64,000 bases of DNA, taken from contig JBBJOI010000010.1 in NCBI GenBank assembly GCA_037721555.1, forward strand, positions 36,523 to 100,522. The letters run 5' to 3'. Under the pieces are notes generated by a model. The model did no database searches, had not been told where the DNA came from, and was given only the letters and a program-made list of their open reading frames with translations. Every line of letters begins with the position of its first letter. The stretch's first letter is position 1. A program made the position numbers and the translations under genes. Below, piece after piece: positions 25,563 to 34,774 of this stretch. The DNA is from Gaiellasilicea sp037721555. GTDB taxonomy: Bacteria > Actinomycetota > Thermoleophilia > Gaiellales > Gaiellaceae.

Positions 25563-27458
25563 GTGCCCAGCCGTAGGAGACGGCAGGTCGAGCTGGAGCG
25601 CGTTCTCGGTACGCCGACGCTTTTTGCCACGGCCTACGGCAACGTCGGCTCGTCGATTTACTACGCACTCGGCCTCACCGCGGTCTTCGCGCTCGGACTG
25701 ACGCCGCTCGTCTTTGTGATCGCGGGCGTCATCTTCGCGGCCACGGCTGCGACCTACGCCGAAGGAACGATCCGGTATCCAGAGGCCGGCGGATCCTCGA
25801 GCTTCGCGCGCCACGCGTTCGACGAGCTCGTCTCGTTCGGCGCTGCCTGGGCTCAGATGCTCGTGTATGTCGTCACCGTCGCCACCTCGGCGTTCTTCGT
25901 CCCGCACTACCTCTCGATCTTCTGGGAACCGTTGAACACCAACCCCTGGGACATCGTCGGCGGAGCGATCGTGATCGTCGTCCTCGTCGTGCTCAACATC
26001 GTCGGCGTTCAGGAGGCCGCCCGCCTCTCGGTCGTGCTCGCGGTGATCGACTTCGCGACGCAGTTGCTGCTCGTGGCGCTCGGGTTCGTGCTCGTCTTCA
26101 GCCCCGAGATCCTGATCGACAACGTGCACCTGGGAGAGGCGCCGACCTGGTCGAACTTCGCGATCGCGATCCCAGTCGCGATGCTCGCCTACACCGGTGT
26201 CGAGACCGTCTCGAACCTGGCCGAGGAGGTGAGGGACCCCGTGCGGAACGTGCCCGCCGCCTACAAGTACGTCGCCTACGCGGTCTTCGCCATCTACTTC
26301 ACGCTGCCGCTCGTGGCGCTGTCGGCGTTGCCGGTCGTCGAGATCAACGGCGAGCTGACGACGTTGCTCGCGCTCCCGCCCGAGGAGGGGGGGTTCGCGA
26401 ACGACCCGATCCTCGGGGTCGTCGAGAACCTCGGCGTCGAGGGGGCGTTACTCGACGCTCTCAAGATCTATGTCGGCGTCCTCGCGGCGACCATCCTCTT
26501 CATCGCGACCAACGCGGGGGTGATCGGTGCGTCGCGGATCACCTACTCGATGGCGACGTACCGGCAGATCCCGGAGATCTTCCGGCGCCTCCATCCTCGC
26601 TTCAAGACCCCCTGGCTCTCGCTGCTCATCTTCGCGGGGATCCTCCCGATCGCGGTCATCATCCCCGGCGACGTCAACTTCGTCGGCACGCTGTACTCGT
26701 TCGGGGCCACCCTCTCGTTCACGGTCGCGCATGCTTCGCTCGTCCGGCTGCGGATGACCGACAGAGGGCGAGACTTGCTCTACCGAGCAAAGCCGAACCT
26801 GCGCGCTCGTGGCGTCGACTGGCCGGTCTTCGCGGTGCTCGGAGGCCTCGCCACAGGCGTCTCGTTCGCCGTCATCCTCGCCCAGAACCCCACCACGAGG
26901 TGGGTCGGGCTCGGCTGGCTCGCCGCCGGGCTCCTGAGCTACGTCGTCTACCGCACTCGCTTCGTCCGCTCGTCGGTTCGCGCGACAGTGAAGCTGCCGG
27001 CGGCGGTCGGGCCCGCGCTCGCGCTCGAGTACCGACGCCTGCTGGTGCCGATCGTGCCTGGGCAGCCGACCGACGAGGCGTTCGACGTCGCCGCGAGCCT
27101 CGCCGCCGAGAGAGGTGCGCAGATCGCGGCGGTGCACGTGATCGAGGTGCAGCTCGACCTGCCCCTGAACGCCTGGCTGCCGGACCGCGTCGCGCAAGCA
27201 GACAGAGAGCTCGACGAGGCACAGCGCATCGGCGAGTCCTACGGTGTCACCGTGATCCCCAGGCTGATTCGCGCCCGGAGCGCCGGCCCGGCGATCGTGG
27301 AGGAAGCGCGGCGGCGCGGAACGGAGATCATCGTGATCGGCGCAGCCCGTAACGAGCTGACGCGAGCCAGGCGGGCCGTCTTCGGCCGCACCGTCGACTA
27401 CGTGCTCAGGCAGGCACCCTGCCGTGTGATGGTGACGGCGGCGACTGGAGCCCCATGA
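25563..27458 (+). CDS. APC-superfamily amino acid permease fused to a UspA domain
   Basis: 631 aa. Residues ~1-470 carry about 12 membrane helices with the APC entry NVGSSIYYALGLTAVFALGLTPLVFVIAG and AYTGVETVSNLAEEVRDPVRNVPAAYK. The C-terminal ~150 residues are a universal-stress/UspA nucleotide-binding fold (YRRLLVPIVPGQPTDEAFDVAA...EIIVIGAARNELTRARRAVFGRTVDYVLRQAPCRVMV). Such fusions are thought to link transport to ATP or cyclic-nucleotide levels. The substrate is unknown. The stop overlaps the small membrane gene by 4 nt. Confidence 0.93.
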   Translation: MPSRRRRQVELERVLGTPTLFATAYGNVGSSIYYALGLTAVFALGLTPLVFVIAGVIFAATAATYAEGTIRYPEAGGSSSFARHAFDELVSFGAAWAQMLVYVVTVATSAFFVPHYLSIFWEPLNTNPWDIVGGAIVIVVLVVLNIVGVQEAARLSVVLAVIDFATQLLLVALGFVLVFSPEILIDNVHLGEAPTWSNFAIAIPVAMLAYTGVETVSNLAEEVRDPVRNVPAAYKYVAYAVFAIYFTLPLVALSALPVVEINGELTTLLALPPEEGGFANDPILGVVENLGVEGALLDALKIYVGVLAATILFIATNAGVIGASRITYSMATYRQIPEIFRRLHPRFKTPWLSLLIFAGILPIAVIIPGDVNFVGTLYSFGATLSFTVAHASLVRLRMTDRGRDLLYRAKPNLRARGVDWPVFAVLGGLATGVSFAVILAQNPTTRWVGLGWLAAGLLSYVVYRTRFVRSSVRATVKLPAAVGPALALEYRRLLVPIVPGQPTDEAFDVAASLAAERGAQIAAVHVIEVQLDLPLNAWLPDRVAQADRELDEAQRIGESYGVTVIPRLIRARSAGPAIVEEARRRGTEIIVIGAARNELTRARRAVFGRTVDYVLRQAPCRVMVTAATGAP

Positions 27459-27631
27459 GGTACTACCGCTCAGCCGTCGTCCTCTTCGCCCTCGTCTTCG
27501 TCGGCCTCGGCGTCACGTTGCTCGCGGTCACCGCGGCTGCTGGCGGGGGCACCCTCGGGTTTCTGCTCGGCGCGCTCTTCGTCGCCCTTGGGGTTGGCAG
27601 GCTGACGTTGCTGCGAAGGACGAAGCACTGA
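27455..27631 (+). CDS. 58-aa small membrane protein between two permease-UspA genes
   Basis: ATG at 27455 overlaps the preceding stop and its TGA (27629-27631) overlaps the next ATG, giving ATGA-type couplings on both sides. The protein has two hydrophobic helices (SAVVLFALVFVGLGVTLLAV and GFLLGALFVALGVGRLTLL) around a short glycine loop and ends in RRTKH. No family is recognised. The exact overlaps on both sides argue that it is translated with the permeases and may be an accessory subunit. Confidence 0.75.
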   Translation: MRYYRSAVVLFALVFVGLGVTLLAVTAAAGGGTLGFLLGALFVALGVGRLTLLRRTKH

Positions 27632-29475
27632 TGGCCCGCAAGCTCGGCTTCGAGCGCGCGCTCGACGCCCCCGCCCTCTTCTCGGTCGCCTATAGCGAGA
27701 TCGCATCCTCGCTCTATTTCGCGCTCGGCATCATCGCGGGCTACGCGCTCGGCCTCACCCCGGTGGTGCTGCTAGGTGCTGGGCTTTTCTTCCTGCTCGT
27801 CTCGCTCTCGTACGCGGAGGGCACCGCCGCCATCCCCGAGACGGGGGGCGCGGCGACGTTCGTGCGACGCGCGTTCAACGACCTCCTGGGCTTCCTCACC
27901 GGCTGGGTGCTCTTCCTCGACTACCTGATCGTGATCGCGCTCTCGACGCTCTTCGTGCCGCACTACCTGGGCGCCGCGCTCGGGCTCGAGGGCCTCCGTG
28001 ACTCCCCCGGCGACGTGATTCTCGCGGTGACCGCAATCGCCGTGATCGCGATCGTCCGGCTCGTGCGACGCTCGCAGCTGCACAACGCGGGCCTCGTCGT
28101 GGCCGGCCTCGACCTCGCCACCCAGCTCCTCCTCGTCGTGCTGGGACTGGCGCTCGTCTTCTCGCCGGATGCGCTGACCCGAGGCACCGACATCGGCGTC
28201 GCGCCGACCTGGGACGACCTCGCATTCGCGCTCCCGCTCGCGATGCTCGCGTTCACCGGTCTCGAGACGGTCGCGAACCTGGCGGAGGAGACGCGCGAGC
28301 CCGGGCGGACGCTGCCCCGGAGCCTCTTCTCCGCGATCGGGCTCGTCGTGCTGATCACCGCGCTCATCGCCCTCGTCGGGATGTCCGCCTTTCCCGTCGA
28401 GGACGGCCGGACTGCCCTTGCGGAGGAGTGGCTCTTCGCGCCCCTCGTCGGGATCGTTTCGGCGCTCGGACTTCCGTCGGGGATGGAGGACGTGCTGCGC
28501 GTCTACATCGGGCTCACGGGCGCGCTCGTGTTGCTGGCAGCGGCGACGACGTCGATGTCGGGCTTCACGCGGCTCGCGCACTCGCTGAGCAGGCACGACC
28601 AGCTTCCCCGCTCGCTCGGTCGCCTCAATCGCCGTACGCTCGTCTCGCCGCAAGCGATCCTCGCGGTTGCCGGCGTCTCGATCGCGCTCGTGATCGCGAC
28701 GGGGATCGCGGGCGACGACGTCGCCTTCCTCGCGAGCCTCTACTCATTCGGAATCCTGCTCGCCTTCGCGGCGGCACAGGTGGCCGTGCTTCGGCTCCGC
28801 GTGCAGGAACCCGACCTGCCGCGGCCGTTCCGCGCGCCGCTCTTCGCGCCGGTTCTCGGCATCCCCATCGCGATCTTCGTCTGGGTGATCGCGATGGTCA
28901 CGCATCCGGGTGCGCGTTACGCAGGCCCGGCCTGGCTGGCGGCCGGGATCGTGCTCTACTTCGTCGTTCGCCGGCGGGCCCACCGCGGGCTCCTCTTCGA
29001 CGCCGAGCCTCAGACGCAGCTCCCTCCGGGGGCGGACTTTCGCCGGTTGCTCGTTCCGATGAAGCTCGGGTCGGTCGGCGAGGAGATGATCGCGACCGCG
29101 ATTGCCCTCGCCCAGGAGCGGCAGGCGACGATCGACGCGCTGTACGTGATCAAGGTGGGCCTTGAGCACGGGCTCGACGCGGAGCTGACGAGTCAGGAGC
29201 AGCTCGCGGTCGATTCCCTCGCGGAAGCCCAGCTCCTGGGCGAGGAGAATGGGATCCAGGTCAGCCCGAGCACCGTCCGGGGGCGCTCGATCGGGCAGGC
29301 GATCGTGACGGAGGCGGCGCGACGTGGCTCCGACCTGATCGTGATGGGCTCCGCGGCCCGCTGGCGCCGCCAGTCCGGCTTCTTCTCACCGACCGTCGAG
29401 TACGTGCTGCGCCACGCCCCGTGCGAGGTGCTGGTGGTCGCGTTCCCCCAGGGGACGCTCGAGGAGACTGGCTAG
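27631..29475 (+). CDS. Second APC-superfamily permease fused to a UspA domain
   Basis: 614 aa, a paralogue of the gene at 25563 with the same layout. Membrane part: SEIASSLYFALGIIAGYALGLTPVVLLG, AFTGLETVANLAEETREPGRTLPRS. UspA part: FRRLLVPMKLGSVGEEMIATAIALAQERQATIDALYVIKV...SDLIVMGSAARWRRQSGFFSPTVEYVLRHAPCEVLVV. The G-x2-G-x9-G nucleotide loop of UspA is only loosely kept. It is 9 bp before a TrkA-type gene, so transport and nucleotide sensing may be coordinated with K+ uptake. Confidence 0.93.
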   Translation: MARKLGFERALDAPALFSVAYSEIASSLYFALGIIAGYALGLTPVVLLGAGLFFLLVSLSYAEGTAAIPETGGAATFVRRAFNDLLGFLTGWVLFLDYLIVIALSTLFVPHYLGAALGLEGLRDSPGDVILAVTAIAVIAIVRLVRRSQLHNAGLVVAGLDLATQLLLVVLGLALVFSPDALTRGTDIGVAPTWDDLAFALPLAMLAFTGLETVANLAEETREPGRTLPRSLFSAIGLVVLITALIALVGMSAFPVEDGRTALAEEWLFAPLVGIVSALGLPSGMEDVLRVYIGLTGALVLLAAATTSMSGFTRLAHSLSRHDQLPRSLGRLNRRTLVSPQAILAVAGVSIALVIATGIAGDDVAFLASLYSFGILLAFAAAQVAVLRLRVQEPDLPRPFRAPLFAPVLGIPIAIFVWVIAMVTHPGARYAGPAWLAAGIVLYFVVRRRAHRGLLFDAEPQTQLPPGADFRRLLVPMKLGSVGEEMIATAIALAQERQATIDALYVIKVGLEHGLDAELTSQEQLAVDSLAEAQLLGEENGIQVSPSTVRGRSIGQAIVTEAARRGSDLIVMGSAARWRRQSGFFSPTVEYVLRHAPCEVLVVAFPQGTLEETG

Positions 29476-29484
29476 TCTGAACTT

Positions 29485-29892
29485 GTGAAGCTCGTAGTTA
29501 TCGGCTGCGGCCGGGTTGGCGCCCGTATCGCGCGCGACTTCCGGGCGGACGGGTGGGATGTGACGGCGGTGGACGAGAAAGAGGAGGCGTTGTCGCGCCT
29601 AGGCTCCGGCTGGTCCGGCGGCTTCGTCGTCGGGCACGGAATGGATTCGGAGATCCTCCGCCGGGCCGGTGTCGACGAGGCGGACGCTGTCGTCGTCGCC
29701 ACGAACGGCGATAACACCAACCTCGTGATCGGGCAGGTGGTGAAGAAGCGCTACGGGATCGAGACGGTGGTCGTGCGCGTGCTGGATCCTGCGCGGGCGC
29801 AGTTCTACGCGCAGCGCGGAATGGAAACGGTCTGCCCCACCCAGGCTGCCATCTCCGAGCTCGCCGACCGGGTTCGCAAGGCGGCCGCGTAG
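29485..29892 (+). CDS. TrkA-N (RCK) domain protein, single domain
   Basis: 135 aa, GTG start. One RCK Rossmann domain: KLVVIGCGRVGARIARDF, VDEKEEALSRL and ADAVVVATNGDNTNLVIGQVVKKRYG. No TrkA-C domain is present. Such proteins bind NAD(H) or ATP and gate K+ channels or transporters on the inner face of the membrane. Its stop at 29892 abuts the next gene, whose GTG starts at 29893, so the pair probably acts as a two-gene version of a longer TrkA. Confidence 0.9.
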   Translation: MKLVVIGCGRVGARIARDFRADGWDVTAVDEKEEALSRLGSGWSGGFVVGHGMDSEILRRAGVDEADAVVVATNGDNTNLVIGQVVKKRYGIETVVVRVLDPARAQFYAQRGMETVCPTQAAISELADRVRKAAA

Positions 29893-30555
29893 GTGTACTC
29901 GATCGTCGCGGGTGGAGGGAAGGTCGGCGCCAACGTCGCCCGCTCCCTGCTGCGAATGGGGCACGAGCTGACGGTGATCGAGCAACGTTCGCACCGGTTC
30001 GAGCAGCTTCAGGTTGAGTTCGAGCACCAGGTGCTGCTGGGTGACGCGACCGAGCTCCACGTGCTCGAGCTCGCCGGGATCGCGCGCCCGCCCGATCTCG
30101 TCTTCGCCGTCACCGGCGACGACGAGGACAACCTGATCATCTGCCAGCTCGCGAAGGAGGGGTACCGGGTGCCGAAGGCGGTCGCGCGGGTCAACGATCC
30201 GCGCAACCAGGAGCACTTCGACCTGCTCGGGATCACGCAGACAGTCTGTGCCACCTCGAACATCCTCGGCCTTGTCGAGCACGAGCTCCCCGATTACGGG
30301 ATCGTTCGCCTGCTCGAGCTGCGCAAGGAGAACCTCGAGATCGTCGAGCTCCAGGTCGACCGCGACTCGCCGGCGGCCGGAAAGCGCATCGCGGGCCTGA
30401 CGCTCCCGGACGGGTCACGGCTGATCTCGGTGATGCGGAACGGCCGCTCGGAGCTCGCGCACGACTCGACGGTGCTGCGGCCGGGCGACCAGGTGCTCGC
30501 GGTGCTCGTTCCCGGCAAGGAGGATCAGCTCCGCCGGGCGCTGCTCAAGCGGTAG
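29893..30555 (+). CDS. TrkA-type K+ transport regulator (RCK-N plus RCK-C)
   Basis: 220 aa, GTG start. TrkA-N: YSIVAGGGKVGANVARSLLRMGHELTVIEQ, LLGDATELHVLELAGIARPPDLVFAVTGDDEDNLIICQLAKE. TrkA-C: LEIVELQVDRDSPAAGKRIAGLTLPDGSRLISVMRNG...LRPGDQVLAVLVPGKE. It regulates K+ flux in response to nucleotides. It points at the convergent trkH gene 6 bp away; with the upstream RCK gene it completes a set of TrkA-type regulators around one transporter. Confidence 0.92.
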   Translation: MYSIVAGGGKVGANVARSLLRMGHELTVIEQRSHRFEQLQVEFEHQVLLGDATELHVLELAGIARPPDLVFAVTGDDEDNLIICQLAKEGYRVPKAVARVNDPRNQEHFDLLGITQTVCATSNILGLVEHELPDYGIVRLLELRKENLEIVELQVDRDSPAAGKRIAGLTLPDGSRLISVMRNGRSELAHDSTVLRPGDQVLAVLVPGKEDQLRRALLKR

Positions 30556-30561
30556 CCGCGA

Positions 30562-32100
30562 TTACGTCGACCGCCAGTAGTGCCTCGAGAAGAGGACGAC
30601 GATCGGGATCACCTCGAGCCGACCGAGCCACATGAGCACGATCATGATCCCGGTCGAGACGTCGCTGAACGGCTCGAAGGAGCCGAATGGACCCGCCGGG
30701 CCGAACGCGGGACCGACGTTGCCGAGTGTCGTCGCCGATGCCGCAACCGCGTCCAGGACGCTCAGCTCGAGCCCCGTGCGTGCCGCGTCCATTGTCAGCA
30801 GCGCCGCGCCCACGATGAAGATGCCGATGTAGAGCAGAATGAAGCCCGACACCGCGCGGAGCGTCCGCTCGTCGACGACGGCGCGGTTCAGCCTGACCGG
30901 CGTGACGAGCTCCGGGTGCACGGTCTGGTCGAGCTCGCGGCGGAGGATCTTGCCCAGTAGCAGGTGGCGGACGACCTTCACGGAGCCGGCGGTCGAGCCG
31001 GCGGAGCCACCGACGAACATGAGACCGACGAGCGTCATCGACGCGAGTACCGGCCACAGGTTGAAATCCACGCTCGCGAAGCCGGTCGTCGTCATCATCG
31101 ACACGGCCTGGAAGGCTGCATGCCGCACGGCGGCTTCGCCTGTCTCGATCCCCTCGGCCCACAGCTGCACTCCGACGATGAGCGAGCCCACGGCGAGCAG
31201 CGCGACATAGAGGCGGAACTCTTCGTCGTGGGCGAAGACGCGCGGATGCCGCCGGATGAAGGCCCTGTACATGAGGGCGAAGTTCGCTCCGGCCAGGAAC
31301 ATGAAGAGCGTGAGCGTCCACTGCGTCGCAGCGCCGAAATCCTGCACCGAGGTCGCCCGGATGCCGAAGCCGCCCGTTGGGATCGTCGCAAATGCATGTG
31401 CGAACGCATCGAAGACGGTCATCTCGTCGTCGATCCCGGTGAGCCCGATCAGGACGAGCACGGCGATCAGAGCCGCCGTCAGCCCGGCGTAGAGGAACCA
31501 GAGGCGACGGGCGGTATCGCGGATGCGGGTACTGAGGCTCTCGATCTCGGGCCCCGGCAGCTCCGACTCCAGCAGCTGCCGACCGCCCACGCGCAACCGC
31601 GGCAGCACGGCGAGGGCGAGCACGACGATGCCGATGCCGCCCAGCCACTGCGTGAACTGCCGCCAGAGCGCAAGCGAGCGCGACACATCCTCGACGTCGG
31701 TCAGGACGCTGGCTCCCGTGGTCGTGAAACCCGACATCGCCTCGAAGTACGCGTCGAGTGGACGATCGAGCTGGGACTCGCCCGAGAGGAGGTAGGGAAG
31801 CCCGCCGATCAGCGCCGCCACGAGCCAGGTGAGCGACACGACGAGAAAGCCTTCGCGCGCCCCGATCCGATGGTCGCCGCTCGTGCCACGCTCGAGCGCC
31901 CAGCCGCCGGCGCCCGTGATCGCACCTCCGAGGAGAAAGGGCCACGGCGGCTCGCCGTACCCGAGCGCGACTCCGGCAGGAACGACCGTGGTGAGGCTGA
32001 GGTACTTGGCGATCGCCCCGACGAGGTTCAGCGAGCCCCTCAGGTCGACGGCGAGGAGCCGGGGGCGGCCGACCCCCCGGACGCGGGTCGCTTCTCTCAC
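30562..32100 (-). CDS. trkH: TrkH/KtrB-type potassium transporter subunit
   Basis: 512 aa with many membrane helices. The four pore loops of the SKT superfamily are readable: FEAMSGFTTTGASVL, FATIPTGGFGIRA, SMMTTTGFASVDFN and SATTLGNVGPAFG. K+ moves inward through this pore, gated by cytoplasmic TrkA proteins. It forms an operon with the trkA gene behind its start (4-bp gap). N-terminal residues before ~25 are basic and may not be translated; alternative GTG/ATG starts exist. Confidence 0.95.
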   Translation of the reverse strand: MREATRVRGVGRPRLLAVDLRGSLNLVGAIAKYLSLTTVVPAGVALGYGEPPWPFLLGGAITGAGGWALERGTSGDHRIGAREGFLVVSLTWLVAALIGGLPYLLSGESQLDRPLDAYFEAMSGFTTTGASVLTDVEDVSRSLALWRQFTQWLGGIGIVVLALAVLPRLRVGGRQLLESELPGPEIESLSTRIRDTARRLWFLYAGLTAALIAVLVLIGLTGIDDEMTVFDAFAHAFATIPTGGFGIRATSVQDFGAATQWTLTLFMFLAGANFALMYRAFIRRHPRVFAHDEEFRLYVALLAVGSLIVGVQLWAEGIETGEAAVRHAAFQAVSMMTTTGFASVDFNLWPVLASMTLVGLMFVGGSAGSTAGSVKVVRHLLLGKILRRELDQTVHPELVTPVRLNRAVVDERTLRAVSGFILLYIGIFIVGAALLTMDAARTGLELSVLDAVAASATTLGNVGPAFGPAGPFGSFEPFSDVSTGIMIVLMWLGRLEVIPIVVLFSRHYWRST

Positions 32101-32104
32101 ACGC

Positions 32105-33430
32105 TCACAGCGCCCGCTCGACGTCCTTCACCCGAGACGACTCGGTGAAGATGATCGCACGGTCGCCGGCGCGCAGAACGTCCTCCCCGCGCGGGAAGAT
32201 CGCCGTGCCGTCGCGGACGATCGCGCCGATCAGGGCGCCGCGGATGGGCATCTCCTTGAACTTCTTGCCCGCGAACTCGCTACCCGCGCGGGTCGTGATG
32301 TCGAGCACCTCGTAGCGATCGCCCTCGAGCATCGCGACCTGCTGCGTCCGGGGGTCGTGGGCGAAGCGGACGATCTCCTCGGCCGTGATCGCTCGCGGGT
32401 TGATCATGACGTCGACCCCGGCTCGGTCGAGCACCTCCATGGCAGCGGCTTCGTGCACGACGGCGACTGTGAAGCGGATCCCGTGCACCTTCGCGAGCGT
32501 CGCTGCGTAGTGATTCTTCATGTCGTCGCGCATCGCGAAGATCGCGACCTGCGCGTCGCCGATCCGCTCGCGGTCGAGAAAGTCGGGATCCATGCCGGTC
32601 GAGTGGTAGACGCGGGCGCCCGGAAGCTCGTCTGCGACGTCGCGCGCCCGCTCCCGCGAGGTCTCGATCAACCGGACGCCGATGTCCTGCTCGAGCAGCT
32701 GGCGCGCGATCGCCGTTCCCGCACGCCCTGCCCCGAAGACGACGACGTCCTTCACTTTTCCCGCTCCGGGCGCGATCAGTGCGCCCCATTCCTGCGCCGC
32801 CTGCGGCGAGCCGATCACGACGATTCGGTCGCCGATGCGAAGCTCGTCGGAACCGCCGGGGAGGATCATCGTGTCGCCGCGGATGATGCTCGCGATCTTC
32901 GAGTCCTCCGGCACCCGCGCTTCGCGCAACGGCACGTCGAGGACACCGCTGTCGCAACCCGCCTCGATGTCGAACTCGACGAGCTGAACCTGACCCTCTG
33001 CGAAGATGTCCGTCAGCCGGGCCGCCGGGACACCGATCGTGCGTGCGATCGCATGCGCCGTCTCGACCTCCGAGGAGACGATGAAGTCGACGTCCAACTG
33101 GCCCTCGCGCCAGACGTCGAGGTATTCCGGGTTCGTCGTGCGGACGATCGTGGTGGTGCGGGGCGCGACAGCCTTCGCGATCATCGCGGCGACGAGGTTC
33201 GCCTCGTCCCGCGACGTGCAGGCGATCAGGAGGTCGGCCGACGCGACGCCTGCCTCGGAGAGGACGCGGCGGCTGGCGCCGTTGCCCTCGACCGTCGACA
33301 CGTCATAGCGGTTCGCAAGGGGCGCGAGCCGCGCCGGGTCCAGGTCGAAGACGGTGAGCTCGTGCTCGTCGTGCAACGCCTGCACGATCGTCGTGCCCAC
33401 CTGGCCTGCGCCGATGAGGAAGATCTTCAC
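32105..33430 (-). CDS. trkA: TrkA, two-lobe K+ transport regulator
   Basis: 441 aa, GTG start at 33430. Two tandem RCK-N/RCK-C units: KIFLIGAGQVGTTIVQALHDEHELTVFDLDPARL and, in the second half, DVVVFGAGRAGTAIARQLLEQDIGVRLIE; the C-domains end in LRIGDRIVVIGSP and LRAGDRAIIFTES. This is the classic E. coli-type TrkA. The upstream extension of the frame is not conserved and is excluded. It is co-transcribed with trkH. Confidence 0.95.
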   Translation of the reverse strand: MKIFLIGAGQVGTTIVQALHDEHELTVFDLDPARLAPLANRYDVSTVEGNGASRRVLSEAGVASADLLIACTSRDEANLVAAMIAKAVAPRTTTIVRTTNPEYLDVWREGQLDVDFIVSSEVETAHAIARTIGVPAARLTDIFAEGQVQLVEFDIEAGCDSGVLDVPLREARVPEDSKIASIIRGDTMILPGGSDELRIGDRIVVIGSPQAAQEWGALIAPGAGKVKDVVVFGAGRAGTAIARQLLEQDIGVRLIETSRERARDVADELPGARVYHSTGMDPDFLDRERIGDAQVAIFAMRDDMKNHYAATLAKVHGIRFTVAVVHEAAAMEVLDRAGVDVMINPRAITAEEIVRFAHDPRTQQVAMLEGDRYEVLDITTRAGSEFAGKKFKEMPIRGALIGAIVRDGTAIFPRGEDVLRAGDRAIIFTESSRVKDVERAL

Positions 33431-33494
33431 TCGAACCTCACGGGCGCAGGGTACTGCTGCGATCAGCCGGCGAGCCTCGGCTACCCTGGTTCGC

Positions 33495-34574
33495 GTGCGC
33501 CTCTTCCTCGCCGTACTGGGCGTACTCTCAGTCGCGGCCTGCGCTTCTGCCTCCGACAAGCCGCTCGCGTCGGGCCAGTCGAGCGCCTTCAAGTCGCGAC
33601 CATTCTTCACCGGCCTGGCCGACCCCGTCTTCGTCGGCGCCACCCCAAGCGAGAAGAGGCGTCTCTACGTGGTCGAGCAGGCCGGCCGGATCGTCGTGGT
33701 CGATCGCGGCCGCCGGCGGGCGAAGCCGTTTCTCGACATCCGCTCGCTCGTGACCTCGGGCGGGGAGCAAGGCCTGCTCGGGCTGGCGTTTCACCCCAAG
33801 TACGCCCAGAACCGCCGCTTCTACGTGCAGTACACAGACCGCGGCAGCGACACGCGCCTCGTCGAGTACCGCTCGAACGGGACGAGTGCGATTCCGGGCT
33901 CCGCGCGCGTTCTCTTCTCGAGCGACGACCCGTACAGCAACCACAACGGCGGCATGCTCGCGTTCGCGCCAAACGGTCGGCTCCTCTTCACGATGGGCGA
34001 CGGCGGCAGCGGCGGCGATCCGGAGAATCGCGCCCAGAATCCACGTTCTCTCTTCGGGAAGCTCCTGTCGATCAATGTTGCGACAAAGGGGCTGAAGATC
34101 GAGGCGTACGGTCTGCGGAACGCCTGGCGCTTCTCCTTCGACCGGGCAAACGGCGACCTCTACATCGGCGACGTCGGTCAGGGCGAGCTGGAGGAGATCT
34201 CGTACACGCAGGCCCCGAGCGCCGGGCTCGAGAACTACGGCTGGGACGTCTACGAAGGGCGAGCGAAGTTCGAGGACAAGTCGCTCGGCCCTGGCCGGCT
34301 CGTCCAGCCGATCGCGCAGTACTCACGCGCCGACGGCTGCTCCGTCACCGGCGGCTACGTGTACCGCGGATCGAACGCCGCGCTCCGCGGGCGCTACATC
34401 TACGGGGACTTCTGCTCCGGGAACATCTGGAGCCTGAAGATCGTGAGGGGGAAGGCGACCGGCTTGCGGCGGGAGCCCTTCAAGGTCGAGAGCGTCAGCT
34501 CCTTCGGCGAGGACGCCTCCGGCGAGCTCTACGCCGTCTCGCACGACGGCACGATCTTCCGCCTGACGCCGTAG
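33495..34574 (+). CDS. PQQ-dependent sugar dehydrogenase-type lipoprotein
   Basis: 359 aa, GTG start. A lipoprotein-type signal (LFLAVLGVLSVAACAS, lipobox VAAC) leads into a six-bladed propeller of the glucose/sorbosone dehydrogenase (YliI/Asd) family: LYVVEQAGRIVVVDRG, GGEQGLLGLAFHPKY, NHNGGMLAFAPNGRLLFTMGDGG, AYGLRNAWRFSFD, YIGDVGQGELEEI and GYVYRGSNAALRGRYIYGDFCSG. Family members oxidise aldose sugars outside the cytoplasm with PQQ. It is divergent from trkA with a 64-bp gap. Confidence 0.92.
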   Translation: MRLFLAVLGVLSVAACASASDKPLASGQSSAFKSRPFFTGLADPVFVGATPSEKRRLYVVEQAGRIVVVDRGRRRAKPFLDIRSLVTSGGEQGLLGLAFHPKYAQNRRFYVQYTDRGSDTRLVEYRSNGTSAIPGSARVLFSSDDPYSNHNGGMLAFAPNGRLLFTMGDGGSGGDPENRAQNPRSLFGKLLSINVATKGLKIEAYGLRNAWRFSFDRANGDLYIGDVGQGELEEISYTQAPSAGLENYGWDVYEGRAKFEDKSLGPGRLVQPIAQYSRADGCSVTGGYVYRGSNAALRGRYIYGDFCSGNIWSLKIVRGKATGLRREPFKVESVSSFGEDASGELYAVSHDGTIFRLTP

Positions 34575-34632
34575 CGCGCGTCTCCGAGTGACGAGCTCCA
34601 AAGAGCCACTTGCGGCGCGCGTCCGTGGGCGG

Positions 34633-34750
34633 TAGCTCGCCCACCGCCGGTCTCTGAGACCGTGCGCGGCGGCTTCGGACGCGGCCGTAACGGCGAATTG
34701 CGCCTCGCCGGGCAGCGTGCTAGCTCGCCGGGCGATTGTCTCTGAGACCG
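34633..34750 (+). repeat. Pair of 30-nt direct repeats with hairpins
   Basis: Copies at 34633-34662 and 34721-34750 (88-nt spacing) share the first 9 nt (TAGCTCGCC) and last 12 nt (TCTCTGAGACCG), while the middle 9 differ. The tail GGTCTCTGAGACC is itself a near-palindrome, and GTGGGCG/CGCCCAC (34625-34644) forms a hairpin across the first copy. The 200-bp gap 34575-34774 has no gene. Confidence 0.65.
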
Positions 34751-34774
34751 ATCGGCTCGGGCGGCGGACGCGTA

